DNA of 64,000 nucleotides from Aradus depressus (Eukaryota > Arthropoda > Insecta > Hemiptera > Aradidae). This document shows positions 36,401-46,000 of the stretch, piece after piece. How positions within the stretch are numbered: position 1 is the stretch's first letter; the number at the start of each line of letters is the position of its first letter. The position numbers and the translations under genes are program-made. The notes under the pieces were generated by a model. It saw only the letters and a list, made by a program, of their open reading frames with translations, did not search any database and was not told the DNA's origin. The stretch covers positions 79,558,037-79,622,036 of the forward strand of contig OY759214.1 in assembly GCA_963662175.1 (NCBI GenBank), written 5' to 3'.

Positions 36401-39400
36401 AGCCTGTCGACACGTCGGTGCCAACAAGGCACCCGGGCTGGATAAAATCCCAAACCGAGCCCTGAAAGCAGCAATTAAGGCCAGGCCAATGGTCTTCGCT
36501 GACGTGTACGATAAGTGTTTGAGAGCGGGGGTTTTCCCTGGTCGAAGGAAAAGGCAACGTCTTGTCCTGATCCCGAAGCCGGGAAAGCCCCCAGGTGATC
36601 CCTCGGCATACAGACCCCTCTGCCTCCTTGATACAGCGGGGAAGGTGCTGGAAGGCATCATCCACGAGAGGTTGCGCGAGGATGTGGAGGCTGGCCTAAC
36701 CGACAATCAGTATGGGTTTCGACCAGGGAGGTCAACAACAGATGCAGTGGAAGAGGTGAAGAATCTGGTGTGTGCAGCAATAACCGGGACGCTAAGGAAC
36801 CGGAAGCACTGCCTTATGGTCACGTTGGACATCAGCAATGCGTTCAACTCGGCTCGGTGGGACAAGATCTGGGAGAGCCTCTTACGGGACTTCAAGATCC
36901 CCAGGTATCTGATGAAGATCATCAGGAACTACCTAAGCGAGAGGATGCTGTTCGCGGACACCACTGACGGAACCAGGGAATTCAAGGTCACTACAGGAGT
37001 TCCACAAGGGTCAGTCCTTGGCCCCACACTGTGGAACATCCTGTACAATGGCTTGCTGAGCCTGCCAATGCCAGAAGACCTTACCTTGGTGGCGTATGCT
37101 GACGATGTAGGGATCGTCATAGTGGCTGATGATCTGGAAAACCTGGAACGCAAATTCCAGGCTGCCATGGAGCGGATACACCATTGGTTGAGCTCTGTGG
37201 GCCTTTCCCTGGTCATCCACAAGACGGATGCAGTACTCTTCACCGGGAGGAAGGCCAGAACCAACATGTCACTGACCTTCCAGGGTTATACTATCGAGAC
37301 CCAACCGGCAATCAGGTACCTGGGAGTAATGCTGGATCAGAGGCTCACTTTTAGGGAGCACCTCAAATACGTGGGAGCGAAGGCCGCCAGGACATCGGCG
37401 GCGATTTCGAGAATTCTGCCCAACGTCGGTGGCCCTAGGCAGAGCAGGAGAAGACTGCTGGCAGGAGTCAGCACATCCATCCTTCTGCACGGGGCCCCGA
37501 CATGGGCAGATGCAACGAGGATTCCCTCATACCTGAGGCTGATCGCTCCCGCTCACAGGCGAAGCGCACTGAGAGTCGCATGCTCCTACCGAACAGTTTC
37601 TGGCGACGCTGCCTATGCAATTGCTGGGCTGCCCCCCATTGACCTCTTGGCACGGGAACGTACGCGACACTTCAAAAGGAAACAAGACCCGGTTCAGGTG
37701 GAAGAGGTGGTGCAGCGCTTCGACCACAGGGGAAACCGGGTCTTCTATCAGGACGCGGGGGCCAGCCCTGGTCCAGCGGAGCCAGAGAGGGCCAGGACAA
37801 TTAGGGAGTGGCAGGAAGAATGGGACAAGTCCACAAAGGGACGGTGGACCCATCGGCTCATCCCTCGAGTCGAGCCTTGGCTCACCAGAAAGCATGTGGA
37901 GGTGAATTACCACCTCACCCAGGTACTCACGGGACACGGTGGGTTCCGGGGGTACCTCCACAAAATCGGGGCAGCAACAACACCAGACTGCCCCGCGTGC
38001 CTTGGTGAGACGGAGTCGGCGGAGCATGTCCTCCTCAAATGCCCCAGATTTGAGGAGGGGAGGAAAAATCTGGAGTGCAGCATGGGCGCCCCGCTGACTG
38101 CTACCAGTTACGTGGACGCTATGCTGCGCTCCCAGGAGTCGTGGGATGAAGGCTGCGATTTTGCAGCGCTCATCATGGGCGGGTTGGCCCTTCAGGAGAG
38201 GGCTGACAAGGAACAGTAGCGGTAATAAAACAGAAGAAGGGGCGTTACCAGCCACCCTTCCTCCCTTCCGCGAAGTAATGACAGACCGTCAGTTCCGCGG
38301 AAGGGAATCAGGATCGGCAAGGAGGGGGTTTTAGTGGGTATGGTGATGGTGAATCGTCTCGAGTCCCACACTATCCAGGGCTACCTTCCCTGGATGTGCG
38401 TCACAGCATTTCCCCCTCCAATGCAAAAAAAAAAAAAAAAAAAAAAAAAGATAGAATTATTAAATTCTAATAAAATAAAATAATTTATATGTGATGTGCG
38501 TGAAATGAAGATTATTTATTATTTTATATATATATATATATATATATATTACTTAATGTTTATAATATATTAAATCAAAATCACCATCACACTAAAACAA
38601 ATAACTGTACAGCCAGTGGAATTTTCCCAGTTGAAATACTAACTCCTTCCTTATCTGATATATAAGAATGGTTCGCACTCAGAAAACTGACTTAGTTTAT
38701 AACTAAACCTGACGATGTTACTTACAATGCCGAAACTGAATATATATGTTCTTCATTTATTTTGTTATAATTTCAATTTATATCTTTATTCATTCAGTTA
38801 CTTAAAGATAGGAAAAGCCTCCAACTTTAATTCTATTAGTATCCTCACGTCTTCAGTAATCATTTTGTTAAATGCACCAACATAATTTCAATCGTATCAC
38901 ATATACATTAGTTTATTTTGTCAAGATGTAATAATTTAGGTCGTACTCCTGTTATTGAAAAAAGTAGGAAAACAATTCCGGACGACACACCAACAGGGTT
39001 TTAGGCCCAGCACTGAGCATATAAGTCAAAAAATTGATTTTTATTTTTATTGTTGCAATATGTTTTGTTTTTTTCAACTCACAGTCATACTAAAACACAA
39101 GTCAGTTTCCATCCAATGCCACCTAAACCGGAAATGTTCTTTTTCAACCTCGATAATGTTTACATTCTAAAAATGTACTAAAGTACATAAGTTTTGAAAA
39201 TAAAAATAAATGTTTTGACTTTTGTGCTTAGGTCCGCCGGGCCTACATATATATGAATGGTTCGCACTCAGAAAACTGTGTTAGTTTATAACTAAATCTG
39301 ACCATGGCGTTATGCCGAAACCAGTAGAATATATATAACATTTTGGAGGGCGTAGGTAGCTCAGTGGTATGCGTGTTTACTCACTGAGCACAAGATCGCG

Positions 39401-40368
39401 GGTTCGAAACCCGCCCGAGGCCAAATAAGGTAAAATAAACTTAAGCATGCCGTCCTTTGGATGGGAGGTTAAGCGATGGTCCAGAGCCTGTACGATGTCA
39501 GGTACTCGTTAAAGACCCCTACCCTAGATAAATAAAAATTTAGGGTAGGCAAAATATAGTAGAGTCGGGCCCATGTCCACCAGAACAACGAGAGAGCGCT
39601 CTGGTAGTAGGGGATACCTCCTCGTAGTTAAAGCCCGGATATGAGTCATAATGTTTTTGAGATATAGACAAACAGTTTCTATAAAAGATTATACCTGTTT
39701 CTCTAGTTAGAAGCAACTGTAAGTACATAGAATATTAACTCAAATTTCATCGAAACGGAAAAGTGGGGGGAAAAAAGCAAGTCTATTATTGAATGACTAC
39801 TTGTTCTGTATTGAATGAGTCCTTGTGAAATTTGGACTTACATCTTCTGAAAATCTAGTGAAAATAATGACCCTCGTTAAAGTGGGAATACACAAATTGG
39901 AAGTTCCTCAAAACCGAAAGAAGATATTATCAAAATTGATTTTATCGTCCATTGTACTCCAAAAAAATACGCCAATTAAATGCAAAAAATAAATAAAACA
40001 ATAAAGTTTCTTAACTTACCATAAGCAAATATTGAAAATTGTGGGCAATGTGTTGATGGACATATTGGTAGAGGTCTGGCATCACCTGATGGGCGGCCGA
40101 AAAGTTGGCGTTACACGACACAGGTTCAATATCTGAAACAAAAAACAAAGGTGTTCCAAAACTTAATTTATCTTTTACCTTTTTGATATAAAACAACTCA
40201 GTTTATGGCAAATGATTTAGCAACAATAATACCTTTTTATATTAAATTGAAGTAATTACCTGCTCCAGAGTTGGTACAGTAACTTAACATATCATTTAGA
40301 CAGAAGTCCCCACTAATCTGTTGTATGAACAGCGGGAGCAACACCAAACACAAACACGTCCACTTCAT
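32388..40368 (-). CDS. Fer2LCH: ferritin light-chain homologue, secreted type
   Basis: Five coding exons on the reverse strand (40368-40260, 40132-40020, 35405-35241, 33886-33749, 32546-32388) join in frame with GT-AG sites to give 227 residues. Residues 1-20 form a signal peptide, followed by DFCLNDMLSYC. A four-helix ferritin fold follows and the C terminus is FMFDEYLKNLY. Aligned to human H ferritin, ferroxidase positions are lost (Glu27 to His64, Glu62 to Ala99, His65 to Asp102), as expected for a light chain that supports mineral nucleation and shell assembly. Insect L and H chains co-assemble in the secretory pathway, and the N-terminal cysteines may form disulfides. No CAGTGN iron-responsive element was found in its predicted leader. 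It is divergent from Fer1HCH. Confidence 0.93.
32961..33038 (+). repeat. tRNA-like sequence (SINE head or tRNA relic)
   Basis: catagctcagttggtaaatt and gagttcaaatcccg resemble A and B boxes. The T arm and acceptor stem do not pair, so a working tRNA gene is unlikely. Confidence 0.4.
33272..33551. repeat. inverted repeat with (AT)n loop
   Basis: Arms of about 54 bp: gtccgaatacatttcagcga (33272) and its counterpart atcgcagaaatgtattcgga (33531), both extending to ggtaataaaataaa / tttattttattacc. Between them lie ctgacgatggcgtaagctga at 33372 and an (AT)n run at 33407-33432. Confidence 0.75.
33749..33886 (-). CDS. Fer2LCH: Fer2LCH coding exon 4
   Basis: Encodes GFKGGFAMYELESLSRALDM and TKSLAHTAHKIHSEVTKRRI, ending DYHDAE, helix C. 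Acceptor gtgtgttag, donor gtaatt. Confidence 0.92.
33945..35170. repeat. cluster of dispersed AT-rich repeat copies
   Basis: At least three partial copies lie in series in Fer2LCH intron 3. Two carry gattggttccagagggagcg / gattggttccaaagggtgag followed by tctggggaagtacattg, and the middle one matches 18690-19275 in detail. An imperfect palindrome, attctataattatagaat, lies at 34869-34886. Confidence 0.65.
35241..35405 (-). CDS. Fer2LCH: Fer2LCH coding exon 3
   Basis: Encodes STNFANYEKNREGLSKLYRK, LSDSAWEDSIDLIKYITKRG and SAMDFKGPKWEETNR, covering helix B and the following loop. Acceptor gatttcag, donor gtgagt. The 4.6-kb intron before it carries the R1-like element. Confidence 0.92.
35556..38449 (+). 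mobile_element. R1-clade non-LTR retrotransposon, 5' truncated
   Basis: A GC-rich insert inside AT-rich intron DNA of Fer2LCH, antisense to that gene. It starts abruptly inside the endonuclease (WGSRGTNPRG in the frame from 35563) and ends in a 25-A tail (38425-38449). The 3' end of the main frame is followed by about 200 bp of 3' UTR. No convincing target duplication was found. Confidence 0.85.
35562..38219 (+). pseudogene. R1-like ORF2 remnant: endonuclease end, reverse transcriptase, zinc knuckle
   Basis: An 885-codon frame counted from GTG at 35562, which is not a true start. The first 30 or so codons are out of frame: the endonuclease sequence WGSRGTNPRGKALLEAFALL reads from 35563 until a stop near 35656. 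The main frame is correct from GTGSIVDLTFVS onward, so a small deletion or frameshift lies near 35650. Visible parts, by residue: endonuclease end YTASDHQAI (60-68); reverse transcriptase from about 290 with APGLDKIPNRALK, YGFRPGRSTTDA, TGVPQGSVLGP and the AYADDV catalytic box (about 510-515); C-terminal CPACLGETESAEHVLLKC zinc motif (about 810). In R1-type elements this protein nicks target DNA and primes reverse transcription. The copy lacks most of the endonuclease and all of ORF1, so it is probably inactive. Confidence 0.88.
38665..38750 (+). repeat. short dispersed repeat with hammerhead-like core, copy 1
   Basis: gaatggttcgcactcagaaa, ttagtttataactaaa and ctgacgatgttacttacaat-gccgaaact also occur at 39253-39340 with few changes. 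ttagttTATAACTAA forms a small hairpin just before the CTGACGA. Confidence 0.6.
39253..39340 (+). repeat. short dispersed repeat with hammerhead-like core, copy 2
   Basis: Direct copy of 38665-38750. The core here reads ctgaccatggcgttatgccg-aaacc, with a ggc/gcc stem. It lies immediately before a SINE. Confidence 0.6.
39346..39651 (+). repeat. tRNA-derived SINE (family 1), copy 5
   Basis: Near-complete copy: gtaggtagctcagtggtatg, cgcgggttcgaaacccgccc, gatgtcaggtactcgttaaa, ccagaacaacg, aaagcccggatatgagtcat. In Fer2LCH intron 2. Confidence 0.85.
40020..40132 (-). CDS. Fer2LCH: Fer2LCH coding exon 2
   Basis: Encodes IEPVSCNANFSAAHQVMPDL and YQYVHQHIAHNFQYLLM, ferritin helix A. His64 stands where heavy chains have the ferroxidase Glu. 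Acceptor gtttcag, donor gtaagt. Confidence 0.92.
40260..40368 (-). CDS. Fer2LCH: Fer2LCH coding exon 1 (signal peptide)
   Basis: Encodes MKWTCLCLVLLPLFIQQISG then DFCLNDMLSYCTNSGA. The ATG at 40368 has A at -3 and lies 7 bases inside the exon, after a 5'-UTR acceptor (ttttcag, 40376-40382). The more upstream in-frame Met lies in that intron and is rejected. Donor gtaatt follows at 40259. Confidence 0.9.
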
Positions 40369-40899
40369 TTTAAATCTGAAAATACAAATTTTGCTGTTGA
40401 AAAATAAAACTTTACCAGATCGGAGCTGCACAGAACTTTCCCATAAATCTTTCAGTGGGCTTGGGAAAGTTTGAGCAGTGCTCCTAATTCGATAAAATAA
40501 ATTTCATTACTTTAAAATATAGGTAGATAATTAATTAATATAGAACATCAGATGGTCTAGTTGTCAGCCATAGTTAATTTTTCTACTCCAACTAACCACT
40601 GAACCAAAATTGACAAGTATATATATAAGACATTCCTCTTCAATACAATTATAAAATTCCGTAAAGCCGTTTTGGGAAATGTTTCTTTTTCATTGAACGG
40701 AAAAATGTTATCAAAAAATTCCCAAGGAACTTATTTGAAGAGACCCAAAATACGCTTCAGGCTTTGATAGGAACAAACTAAAATGTATAAGTACAAATTG
40801 AGATACTGGCAGCTAAAAACAAAATCACTACAACACAAAACGTTACGTAACTTGCAAATCGATAGAGCGTTATGTACAGTTGGTTCATTTTAAGTCAGC

Positions 40900-41172
40900 A
40901 GATGAGGACTGTAGGTTATAGCGTAGGGCTTTGATTGCATGAACCCAACACGGGGCGCGGGTTCGAATCCCGTCCGAGAGAGTTTTATTGCGTAAATAGA
41001 ACATCTCTCCAGGGGCCATGGATGTTTATCTGCCCCCCCCCCCCTCCATTCGGTAACGTAGCCCACACTTGTGGTTTCAAAATAAAAATATGGGCTACAT
41101 CTCTCCGTTCTATAACAAACCCAAATGTAGAAATTTCCATAAGGATGGGCGTTTGTATAAAAAAACATAACC
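40900..41172 (+). repeat. tRNA-derived SINE (family 2), copy 2
   Basis: tRNA-like head gcgtagggctttgattgcat and gcgggttcgaatcccgtccg, then a body with a C-run (13 C, near 41031-41043) and gtagcccacacttgtggttt. The end is A- and C-rich. It lies in the Fer2LCH leader intron, and the long frames here come from this repeat. Confidence 0.65.
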
Positions 41173-42518
41173 CCCCCATCGTATATCACTGTCGTCCTCT
41201 ATCCTCGGGTGGATCTAGAGTATAGGCACTTCTACACACATCGCTAGAAGACGAATTTGCAAAACTGCATCTAGTCAAAGTGGCTATAGCGCGAAGTCAG
41301 ACAGCTGAACAAGTGCACCACGATAGCGTGTTGTTAAATTCTTTTTTGGAATGTTCATAATTGTTTTATCTATTACATATATTTTTTTTGTAATACATAG
41401 GATCTTATGACCCCTATTTATTTATTTACTTGCACTATAGGCCACACGTATACGACTACTGGCCTACTACCATTATCGAAAGCTTCCTCCACCCCCCATT
41501 AAATGGTAATTACAACAGTTTTCAAACAGTATTAACAAACTCTAAACAGCTGTCATACCCAAAGTGTTGACAGAAATGGACATTGTGATATTATTTAACA
41601 AAGAAATAAATATTTATAATGCACATCATTGGCCATTACATATTTACCACATCTATAAAACTTTACATCTTATATCAAGGCTGCGTTGATTCTCCGTGTG
41701 TCGGAAGGAACATAGAACTAATTATTTTCAGTGGCTCATGAAGTTTTTTTAGAATGGAGTGGCAACCAGACGGTTAAAACTCAAACATAAATTTAGTGTT
41801 CGTAATGTTAGTGGGTCTGCTGTTGTTTCCAATGGATTGATTCTTATCAAATTTCACAAAAGTGAATTACTTTTGTAGTATTTATAGCACAGCCATTATC
41901 AAAAGAAACAATAGATCTGAAAATGAAACTATATTTGAAGGTTTAATTAGCACTAATTAAGGTGAAATTGTATAAATAAGAAAAAACATTGCAGGGAATA
42001 GTCAAAATGTCAGGTTTTATCATAATTTTACAAATAAAAAAATCTGAAAAGGAAGTTTCCAATTAATATTACGGTTTAAAAATTATTGTTGTAATAATAA
42101 AGCGACTCAAGAGCCCTTGTATCATTTGAAATAACCTGAAGATTCAATTAAAAAAATTCCAACAATCGCTCACTTCGAGAGGAAAAAAAATTATTGACCA
42201 CATCATTTTAAATGAGAATAACAAAGTAAATAAGATATCAAAAACTGAAATCAAAGGTCGACAACACACTTGACATTGTGGCCATTAAGATGATTTAATC
42301 GAAATAACTTTGACCGGAATATTTTGTAATAGTATAATCACCATCATCAGAGGTATTTACTGCTAATGTTCTCAGAAGTTGTCAATTATTTTATTAATGA
42401 GAGGCCAATTCGTTATAGTAATATAAGAATTAAATATAAAAAATGTCTGATGTATTTTCGATTTACACTGTATTGATGAAACGGTATGAAGTTAATAAAA
42501 CGAAAACATGCAACACTT
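41173..42518. other. Fer2LCH leader intron, remainder
   Basis: AT-rich with no coding signal. No regulatory element can be supported from sequence alone. Confidence 0.5.
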
Positions 42519-42520
42519 AC

Positions 42521-42600
42521 CGAGTATTCTATTTTCTATGATGGAAAATTTCACAAGAGATATGAACCTGACACAAAGACAGGAACAAGACAAATAACAG
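42521..42600 (-). other. Fer2LCH: predicted Fer2LCH 5'-UTR exon
   Basis: On the reverse strand a clean donor (gtaagtgttg) starts at 42520. With the acceptor at 40376 it defines a 2.1-kb leader intron. The upstream edge (transcription start) is not visible and 42600 is a guess. No protein starts in it. Confidence 0.5.
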
Positions 42601-42800
42601 AGATTCAGATGAGAGGGGACAGCTGATAGGAGATCAACGCATGCGCAGATGTATAAAACGCACTATCCTTCAGTCAGCCAATCAGAGAACGGCTATATCA
42701 ACTTTGTACTTAAACCTGTCAACACTACCAGACCATTATGTGAACGGATCTCCCTTCAATTTAATGTTATCTCTGTTTAGTTCGAGTGTTTGTCTTTATC
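42600..42800. promoter_or_regulatory. shared divergent promoter region of Fer2LCH and Fer1HCH
   Basis: The interval between the Fer2LCH leader exon and the Fer1HCH iron-responsive element is under 300 bp. It is less AT-rich than its surroundings. On the + strand it contains gtataaaacg (TATA-like, 42651-42660) and agccaatcag (CCAAT-like, 42676-42685). Exact start sites are not determined. Confidence 0.55.
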
Positions 42801-42813
42801 TGATTATTTTACA

Positions 42814-42849
42814 AGTCACCTTCTGCGCCAGTGAGTGTAAAGGTTGACT
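42814..42849 (+). promoter_or_regulatory. iron-responsive element in Fer1HCH 5' UTR
   Basis: A canonical IRE: hexaloop CAGTGA (42829-42834); 5-bp upper stem TGCGC/GTGTA (42824-42828 with 42835-42839, two G-U pairs in RNA); bulged C at 42823; lower stem AGTCACCTT with AAGGT-T-GACT, with one bulged T. It lies 101 bp upstream of the ATG. In animals IRP1 binds this hairpin at low iron and blocks translation of ferritin mRNA; iron releases the block. Confidence 0.93.
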
Positions 42850-42950
42850 TTGGATAGTGTGGATCAGTTGTTTAGAATTCATTTAAAAAACGGATATTGA
42901 GTTTTAATTATTTGATTTTATTGTAAAAACAATATATACATTTAGTCAAA

Positions 42951-43017
42951 ATGAGATTTTATTCATTAATTGTTAGTCTAGCAGCTATACTATGCGTTGT
43001 TTTAGCAGAAAGAAGTT
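42951..43017 (+). CDS. Fer1HCH: Fer1HCH exon 1 (signal peptide)
   Basis: Encodes MRFYSLIVSLAAILCVVLAE then RS plus one base. The ATG context is gtcaaaATGa and it is the first ATG after the IRE. Donor gtaagt at 43018. Confidence 0.9.
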
Positions 43018-46000
43018 GTAAGTATTTATCATAATTACCAATTTTTCATACTGTTAATTTACTGATTAGTTAAACATCTAAATATTATATTGTCTTACTT
43101 TTTAGTTACCCAAAGTTTCGTCCTTTGGGTTGTTAATATACTTTCTGAAGTTACTAATCCTGTCAAATGTTTCTTTTTTTTTTTTTTTTGCAATTTCCGC
43201 ATTCAAATGTTTCGTGGAACCATGAATTCAGGGCTTTTGCCCTGATAAGCTTATCAGTATAAGAACTGAACTACTTTAACATCTGCCGGAATTCCCTAAA
43301 AACACATAAATACTGCAAATCTGCCCTTAATGACTTTGAATAATTATTCAATATTATGTTCTATAACTAAACCACAAATAAATAACTTCAGTAACTGGGG
43401 GAGGTACATAGATATGTCTTGCCTATGTACAAAATCTAATAGGAATAAATATCATAAAACAACATAACGCTTCTTGGAACCAAATTCGCATTTTTTCATG
43501 TTTCAAAGTAAGAATTATGGAAAATGCGATTGTCGTACTTTGTTATGCAACTGTTTACTACAAAAACTGTTTACTACATTTATCAATAGGCAGTAATGTT
43601 GAGTTCATTTTCGAGCAATGACAGAGTGAAAATATTAGAAAACCTTTCATGAACTTCTTTGACGAAGTTGAAAAATAGACTTCCTCATTAGTAAATTCAG
43701 TTGTCATTGTTCAATAAGTAAAGCCATCAATACTTTTAATCAATTTAAATGTTGTTAGTGCATGCAGTATCCGCAAATGTGAGGGTACAGTATAAAGAAT
43801 GTAATAAAATTAACGAATTAGTAAATTTGAATGGTATTTAGATAATGACTACTGAAAATTATTATATTATAAGTGTTACTTAACATTTTCGCAGAGATAT
43901 TGTGATCAGTAACATCAGCCACGACTTAAAAAATACTGATTTGTTTAGTCGTGGCTGAAGATGGTAGCAATACCAAAAGTATTCCCATATATTGTATATA
44001 TCTTGGGAAATAGACAATATCTTTTAAAAAAAATCGTTTTTCTTCATATTTTTTTATTTTATAAGTGTTGTTGGTTCTATGGTTGAAGGCTGCGCTTAAA
44101 TGATGGCCAATAATTGTAATTATTGCCAAGGAACATCAAATTTTGATCATTGAACACTTGTTTGTAACATAACCATTTATGATGACAATGGGAGTACAAA
44201 TTTTGTCATTAGGTAGACATAGGTTTGTTTACCAGCTCAATAATCTTCCACAATTGGAGGTAACCATTGGAGGCAAACACAATGACTGGAATATGAATGT
44301 GATTATAACTGCTTAGTCGTCCTCCTAACTCTACATCCTTAAAACTGGTGTAATGCCCATACCGGATGTTTATGTCTACATATTTTTGTGGAATAGACAA
44401 TATTTTAAAAAATAAGTTAATTTTATTTATTATAAGTTTCTGCAATATGTTCTCGTTACTCAACTTAGAAGTCACAAAAGGGCTGTAGGATTCTTGCAGT
44501 CCCATTGGGGTATTCTTGTACATACATACAATATGTCCTTGTAGAAGGTAATGGTGCCTGCAGGAAAGGGATTTTCGAAATTTTCTTTAATAGCGTAAGA
44601 GACCAACTTATTCTTTATTGCAAAAAAATGTTTTGATCATTTTACTGTATTGATGAGGAACTTCATTTCTCAATAAATATTTTTTCCTTCAAATTCTTTC
44701 TTTTCCCTTTTTTTAAATTTTGTCAAATCTTGTGTTACAGTTCTATGATTTATTTATCAAATATTCATAAAGGATAAAGGATTGTTATTTTTAGAATTTT
44801 AGGTAATAATAATACATATTTATTTCCGTTAGACCATAGCATGGTAATATGATACGTCATAAGAATGTATACATCAATATAGATTATACATACATTAGAT
44901 ATATAAGTTATTAAATCCGAGTCGGACACACATGTGATCTGTAATAGTTATAGGTTAGGTTTCATGACTCACGCCCGGGCTTTAACTACGAGATCATATC
45001 GCCTACTACCAGAGCGCTCTTTCGTCACTCGGGTGGACATGAGTCCGACTCTACTAAAAGTCCTAAATTTTGCCAACCCTAAATTTTTATTCACCTACGG
45101 TAGGGGTCTTTAACGAGTACCTGACATCGTACAGGCTCGGGACCATCGCTTAGCGTCCCATCCGAAGGACGGCGTGCTTAAGATTATTTTACCTCCCAGA
45201 TAAAATAAACTAAGGGCCTTGGTGGGGTTTCGAACCCGCGATCTTGAGCTCAGAAGACAAGCACGCATACCACTGACCTACCGGCGCCCTCATAATAGTT
45301 ATATAAAATGAAATTTGTAAAAAAATAATACTAATAAATACAATAGATAACGTTTTTAATTATAGTTTAATTCTTCCAAAAGTGTCTTTTTCACGACAAT
45401 ATTTCTTCATTCCTTTTTCAGGTCACAATTTGCGAAATACTGAAAAGAAAGAAATTAGTAATGAATATATTATACAAAAAATAATTCCGAGAGATCTTTT
45501 AGGAGTATATATGTGGAGGAACTCTGCCAAGAAAATAAACATTAAGTACTTATGTAATGTTTTTGTTTATGAAACACGACTTTTTATATCATGGTTATTA
45601 TATTCTTTTTGAGTATACACAATGAGAAAAATTAATTTCCTTTCGGAATAGATCTAATCTAAATATTTTAAATAATTTTTTATTGTATCTATTGCTTTCA
45701 ATGCCATTTTAAAAAAAATCATTATAAATGCTGAGTACTAACGAGTTTTAGTTACATGGAATTATTTTAAGATTACTTAATAAATGATTATTTGTTTATA
45801 TATTTTTCCTGGTTATGATTCGTCCAATGTTCAGTTTTCCTGTTGTAATGTTGTGTCAATGAAATAGGCCACGGTCAAATCAAGAGCGGCCTCAAAGAAG
45901 ATATTCAGATGAGAATGAAACTGCACATTTGAATTTCCGCCATTGTTGTCTTGTTAATTTCCTAACTCTAGACTCTGATTGTACTTGAGGTTATTTCCGT

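Noticed and set aside
37527..38255. 242-codon reverse-strand frame
   Set aside because: Antisense shadow of the GC-rich R1-like reading frame.
35483..38471. ttctaat on both sides of the R1-like element as a target duplication
   Set aside because: Only 7 bp, AT-rich, and not adjacent to the element edges.
42641..42847. 68-codon frame overlapping the IRE
   Set aside because: It lies in the promoter and leader; the ferritin ATG at 42951 with a signal peptide explains the region better.
45382..45612. 76-codon frame in Fer1HCH intron 1
   Set aside because: AT-rich, no homology, no splice signals that fit ferritin exons.
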